Source of the DNA: an uncultured Pseudomonadota bacterium
GTDB taxonomy: Bacteria > Pseudomonadota > Gammaproteobacteria > Methylococcales > Methylomonadaceae
Direction of reading: 5' to 3'
Length of the DNA stretch: 9,786 nucleotides
Assembly (NCBI GenBank): GCA_903953455.1
Contig: CAJBJW010000025.1
Span: 1-9,786 of the forward strand
The position numbers were made by a program, and so were the translations under genes. Each line of letters opens with the position of its first letter. Position 1 is the stretch's first letter. Shown here piece after piece: positions 6,948 to 9,786 of this stretch. Below the pieces are notes generated by a model. That model was given only the letters and a program-made list of their open reading frames with translations, was not told where the DNA came from and made no database searches.

Positions 6948-7634
6948 ATGCTAATTAATCAACATACCAATCAAATTGCTCAAAGTGTCTGTGAGCGCAT
7001 CTTAACCCTAGCATCGCAAGCCATTGCGCAGCGAGGCCAATTTAAATTTGTCTTAGCAGGCGGACAAACGCCCGAGAAAGTCTATTCCCTGCTTGCTAAA
7101 AGTGACGCGCAGTGGTCAAAGTGGTTTATTTATCATGGTGATGAGCGTACTTTACCCGTTGATCATGCCGATAGAAACAGCGTGATGGCGACAAATGCGT
7201 GGTTAAATCACGTCGCAATTCCAACGTCGCAAATTTTTGATATACCAACCGAATTAGGTACAAAAGAAAGCGCGACAATTTATCAAGAAATTATCAAAAA
7301 TGCCTTGCCATTTGATTTAGTCTTACTTGGCATGGGCGAAGATGGTCATATTGCCAGTTTATTTCCAGCAGAAGTACACGACGAAACGGCGTTAGTTCAT
7401 GAAATTTATCATTCTCCAAAACCACCTTCAGAGCGTGTTACACTTAGTGCAAAAGCGTTGAGCAATACCCAAACGCTATTATTTTTAATCACGGGTATCA
7501 ATAAAAAAGACGCTTTCACTCGTTGGCAAAATGGTGAAAAATTGCCCGTTTCAACTGTTAGCGCAATAGAAACGCTTGATGTTTACTTAGACAGCGTTAT
7601 TGTTGATTCATCAACACCACAATCCATTCTTTAA
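6948..7634 (+). CDS. pgl: 6-phosphogluconolactonase (DevB type)
   Basis: Pgl hydrolyses 6-phosphogluconolactone, the zwf product, to 6-phosphogluconate in the cytosol. The 228-residue protein is of the DevB/glucosamine-6-phosphate-isomerase-like fold. Motifs in order are AGGQTP (37-42), GDERTLP (64-70), NSVM (77-80), GMGEDGHIASLFP (128-140) and PPSERVTLS (159-167); the GEDGH segment carries the expected active-site His. ATG 6948 is the only Met before the conserved core but has no good Shine-Dalgarno sequence, and no convincing promoter is visible in the 65 bases after the upstream terminator. Expression may therefore rest on readthrough from zwf or on a weak local promoter. Its last 12 residues overlap the 3' end of the convergent membrane-protein gene. 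Confidence 0.95.
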   Translation: MLINQHTNQIAQSVCERILTLASQAIAQRGQFKFVLAGGQTPEKVYSLLAKSDAQWSKWFIYHGDERTLPVDHADRNSVMATNAWLNHVAIPTSQIFDIPTELGTKESATIYQEIIKNALPFDLVLLGMGEDGHIASLFPAEVHDETALVHEIYHSPKPPSERVTLSAKALSNTQTLLFLITGINKKDAFTRWQNGEKLPVSTVSAIETLDVYLDSVIVDSSTPQSIL

Positions 7635-8427
7635 CAAATTGCAATGTTTGCATGAAAAGAACAATCGCGTTGTCGATTTCATTTTTAATATCATGGGCAA
7701 CATTGTGATGTGAAAACGTTTCGAGCGTATAAAACGAAAGTCCCATGTAAATCGTATTGAGTCCCATAATAATCATAATGAACGCGGCAAATTTGAGCAT
7801 CAATCCACGAAAATGCGCGTTCATTTTACCAAACGCAACACTGATAAATAACATCGTCGGCAGTGTACCCGCGCCAAACGTCAACATCAACAATCCACCA
7901 TCAAGCAGCGTAGGCGCTGATGTCGCTTTGACTGCCATCGCAAACGTCAGCGGGCAAGGCATTAAACCATTTAATACGCCCGCTAATGACGCACCGAGTA
8001 GACCGCCTTTTGTCCTTGAAGTGGCAAAGCCTTTACGCAAAAAAGTCATTGGAATAAGACGCATAGAACCTTGAAACTTAAACCAACCTAAAATACCAAA
8101 GGCTAAAACAATCACCACAAGGCCAATAAACATTTGCAAAAGGCTTTGCACTTTACCAAAAATACCACTCGACACCAGCGCCACACCTAGCGCAGCGGCT
8201 GCAAATCCTACGAGTGTGTAAATGCTAATACGCGCGAATTGATAAAAAATATACGGTAAATAACTGCGTGTTGACGTGGAATTCATAAAATAGCCCGACA
8301 CCAACGCGCCACACATTCCCAAACAATGCCCGCTACCCAGCACGCCAGCCATAAAAGCTAAGCCATAATCAAAGCCACCCGATGCGGCCATGATGTGCAT
8401 ACTGTGATCCATGGTTGAATGATCCAT
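7597..8427 (-). CDS. DsbD_2/TauE-like membrane protein with Cys motifs
   Basis: Polytopic inner-membrane protein of 276 residues with about six hydrophobic segments (roughly 19-46, 58-87, 93-116, 142-168, 174-198, 206-230). It matches the family usually annotated as sulfite exporter TauE/SafE-like or the DsbD/cytochrome c biogenesis transmembrane domain. Diagnostic elements are GSGHCLGMCG (31-40), the YxxxR element YQFARISIY (62-70) and NGLMPCPL (153-160). The three conserved cysteines (35, 39, 158) suggest thiol or metal chemistry in the membrane. The N-terminus has a Met/His-rich stretch (MDHSTMDHSMHIM, 1-13) resembling copper-binding tails. The start is fixed by AAGGGA (8435-8440), which overlaps the ATPase stop codon 11 bases away, so the two are likely translated together. 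Homologues near ccoI/ccoS are linked to cbb3 oxidase assembly; the precise transported or reduced substrate is not established here. Confidence 0.85.
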   Translation of the reverse strand: MDHSTMDHSMHIMAASGGFDYGLAFMAGVLGSGHCLGMCGALVSGYFMNSTSTRSYLPYIFYQFARISIYTLVGFAAAALGVALVSSGIFGKVQSLLQMFIGLVVIVLAFGILGWFKFQGSMRLIPMTFLRKGFATSRTKGGLLGASLAGVLNGLMPCPLTFAMAVKATSAPTLLDGGLLMLTFGAGTLPTMLFISVAFGKMNAHFRGLMLKFAAFIMIIMGLNTIYMGLSFYTLETFSHHNVAHDIKNEIDNAIVLFMQTLQFVKEWIVVLMNQQ

Positions 8428-8441
8428 ACCAATTTCCCTTA
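8428..8441 (-). promoter_or_regulatory. Ribosome binding site overlapping the ATPase stop
   Basis: Read on the minus strand, AAGGGA (8440-8435) lies seven bases before the ATG of the membrane-protein gene, and its first bases are part of the ATPase TAA (8441-8439). This decides the start at 8427 over the in-frame Met at 8412 and implies translational coupling of the pair. Confidence 0.7.
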
Positions 8442-9786
8442 GTCTTTATTCAAACGCAGTGAATTCACAATCACCGAAACAGAACTCAGTGCCATCGCCG
8501 CTGACGCAATCATCGGATTTAAACGCCCAGCCGCCGCAATGGGAATGGCAATCACGTTATAACCAAATGCCCAAAATAAATTTTGCTTAATGACTCGAAT
8601 TGTTTTTTGACTTAATTCAATGCCCGCTGTCACGGTTGAAATATCGCCTTGTACAAGCGTCATATCCGCTGATTCAATCGCTACGTCCGTGCCTGTTCCA
8701 ATCGCAAATCCCACATTGGCTGCGGCTAATGCAGGCGCATCGTTAATGCCATCCCCAATCATGCCCACTACTTTACCTTGTGCTTGATAATCGTAAATAA
8801 TGCGTAATTTCTGCTCAGGCGTTGCATTGGCAATTACGGTTTCAATGCCGACTTTTGCGGCAATATAATTTGCCGTTTTCTGTGTATCACCAGTCACCAT
8901 CAACGTTTCAATGCCTCGTTTTTTCAAACGCAAAATGGCTGCCGCTGCATGGGGTCGCGGTTTATCGGAAATACCAAATACTGCGGCGGCCTTGCCATCA
9001 ACAGCCATAAACACAGGCGTTTTGCCTTGCGTCGCCAACTCACCGGCTTTATTTTGCAAAGCATCAATGGCGATATTTTGCTCCACTAGCCATGCTTTAT
9101 TGCCAAGGTAAATGCGTTGATGATCGATATCCACTTCAATACCACGCCCAGCCACGCTGTGAAAATGCGTACAAGACGCTAACGTAAGCGCTTTTTCAGT
9201 GGCATACATCACTAAGGCTTTGCCTAAAAAATGCTCCGAATTATGTTCTGCTGAGGCCGCTAATTGAATGAGTTTGTCATCACTTACATTTGATACGTTA
9301 AACACATCCGTCACTTTAGGCTTGCCTTCGGTAATCGTTCCCGTTTTATCAAATACAATCACATTAAGTTTTGCGGCAGTTTCTAAACTTTCACCGTTGC
9401 GGATATAAATCCCCTCGCGTGCCGCCTGCCCCGCGCCAACCATAATAGCCGCTGGCGTAGCAAGTCCTAACGCACACGGGCAAGCAATCAATAAAACCGT
9501 GACCGCATTCCCAAACGCCACGCTAAATGCCGCGCCAGATAGCAACCACCCCATGAGTGTTAATCCAGATAATACCATCACAGACGGCACAAATACCGCT
9601 GAAATACGATCAACGTGTTTTTGAATAGGCAATTTTGTGGATTGCGCTTGATCGACCATGTGAACAATGCCCGCTAACACCGTATCCATCCCCACCGCAC
9701 TCACTTCAACCGATAATGCACCGCTACCATTAACGCAGCCGCCAATGACTTTATTGCCAACATTTTTGATTACTGGCACACTCTCA
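8439..9786 (-). CDS. Copper-type P1B ATPase, C-terminal part (partial)
   Basis: Heavy-metal-translocating P-type ATPase of the inner membrane, probably a Cu+ exporter. The gene runs off the right edge: the two codons upstream of the Met at 9779 read Glu-Ser, so the window cuts inside the actuator TGES loop (TG-ES-MPV) and the N-terminus with any metal-binding domains is missing. Numbering from that Met: metal-site CPC 100-102, phosphorylated Asp144 in DKTGT, the nucleotide-domain motif EHF at 182-184 where EHP is expected, GRG 211-213, TGDTQKT 296-302, GDGIND 342-347, then TM7 YN (407-408) and TM8 MALSS (429-433). The YN and MxxSS residues fit Cu+ transport (P1B-1). It could be CopA or the CcoI/FixI cbb3-assembly pump; CPCALGLATP looks more like CopA, while the downstream TauE-like gene recalls cco clusters. 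The stop codon at 8439-8441 is intact. Confidence 0.93.
   Translation of the reverse strand, partial: ESVPVIKNVGNKVIGGCVNGSGALSVEVSAVGMDTVLAGIVHMVDQAQSTKLPIQKHVDRISAVFVPSVMVLSGLTLMGWLLSGAAFSVAFGNAVTVLLIACPCALGLATPAAIMVGAGQAAREGIYIRNGESLETAAKLNVIVFDKTGTITEGKPKVTDVFNVSNVSDDKLIQLAASAEHNSEHFLGKALVMYATEKALTLASCTHFHSVAGRGIEVDIDHQRIYLGNKAWLVEQNIAIDALQNKAGELATQGKTPVFMAVDGKAAAVFGISDKPRPHAAAAILRLKKRGIETLMVTGDTQKTANYIAAKVGIETVIANATPEQKLRIIYDYQAQGKVVGMIGDGINDAPALAAANVGFAIGTGTDVAIESADMTLVQGDISTVTAGIELSQKTIRVIKQNLFWAFGYNVIAIPIAAAGRLNPMIASAAMALSSVSVIVNSLRLNKD

Noticed and set aside
7757..8074. Plus-strand 105-residue open frame opposite the membrane-protein gene
   Set aside because: It lies opposite a membrane-protein gene with clear family motifs and a good start; the peptide is low in complexity and unrecognised.

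Overview
This looks like an ordinary chromosomal stretch of an AT-leaning gammaproteobacterium. The main clue is a full-length RapA, a transcription recycling factor largely confined to Gammaproteobacteria, together with a ribH-nusB pair, a zwf-pgl pair and a copper-type P1B ATPase. The order or genus cannot be fixed from the sequence. Base composition and style look even along the window. I see no phage, IS, CRISPR, tRNA or rRNA.

Layout. Positions 1-260 hold no convincing gene, only a hairpin just beyond the end of the first gene. A dienelactone-hydrolase-family gene (1052-261, minus) is divergent from rapA (1261-4089, plus), with a 208-base intergenic region between them that carries a TATAAT box and a short palindrome. 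After rapA come ribH (4149-4625) and nusB (4626-5066), which abut with no spacer. A 282-base gene-free stretch follows, with a hairpin behind nusB, a wide inverted repeat and a TATAAT box ahead of zwf (5349-6830). A clear Rho-independent terminator separates zwf from pgl (6948-7634). The pgl 3' end overlaps by 38 bases the 3' end of a convergent minus-strand unit: a P1B-type copper ATPase, cut by the right edge of the window, and then a small DsbD_2/TauE-like membrane protein starting 11 bases after the ATPase stop.

Functions. rapA and nusB act on RNA polymerase and rRNA transcription. ribH makes the lumazine precursor of riboflavin. zwf and pgl are the first two steps of the oxidative pentose phosphate or Entner-Doudoroff route and supply NADPH. 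The ATPase and membrane protein form a tightly coupled metal-handling pair. Its arrangement recalls the ccoI-ccoS-TauE clusters for cbb3 oxidase copper supply, but the ATPase motifs read more like CopA.

I did not find a clearly new system. The items most worth a second look are an HP-to-HF change in the ATP-binding motif of the ATPase, a His/Met-rich N-terminus on its partner, the 38-base tail-to-tail overlap, and unexplained inverted repeats around zwf.
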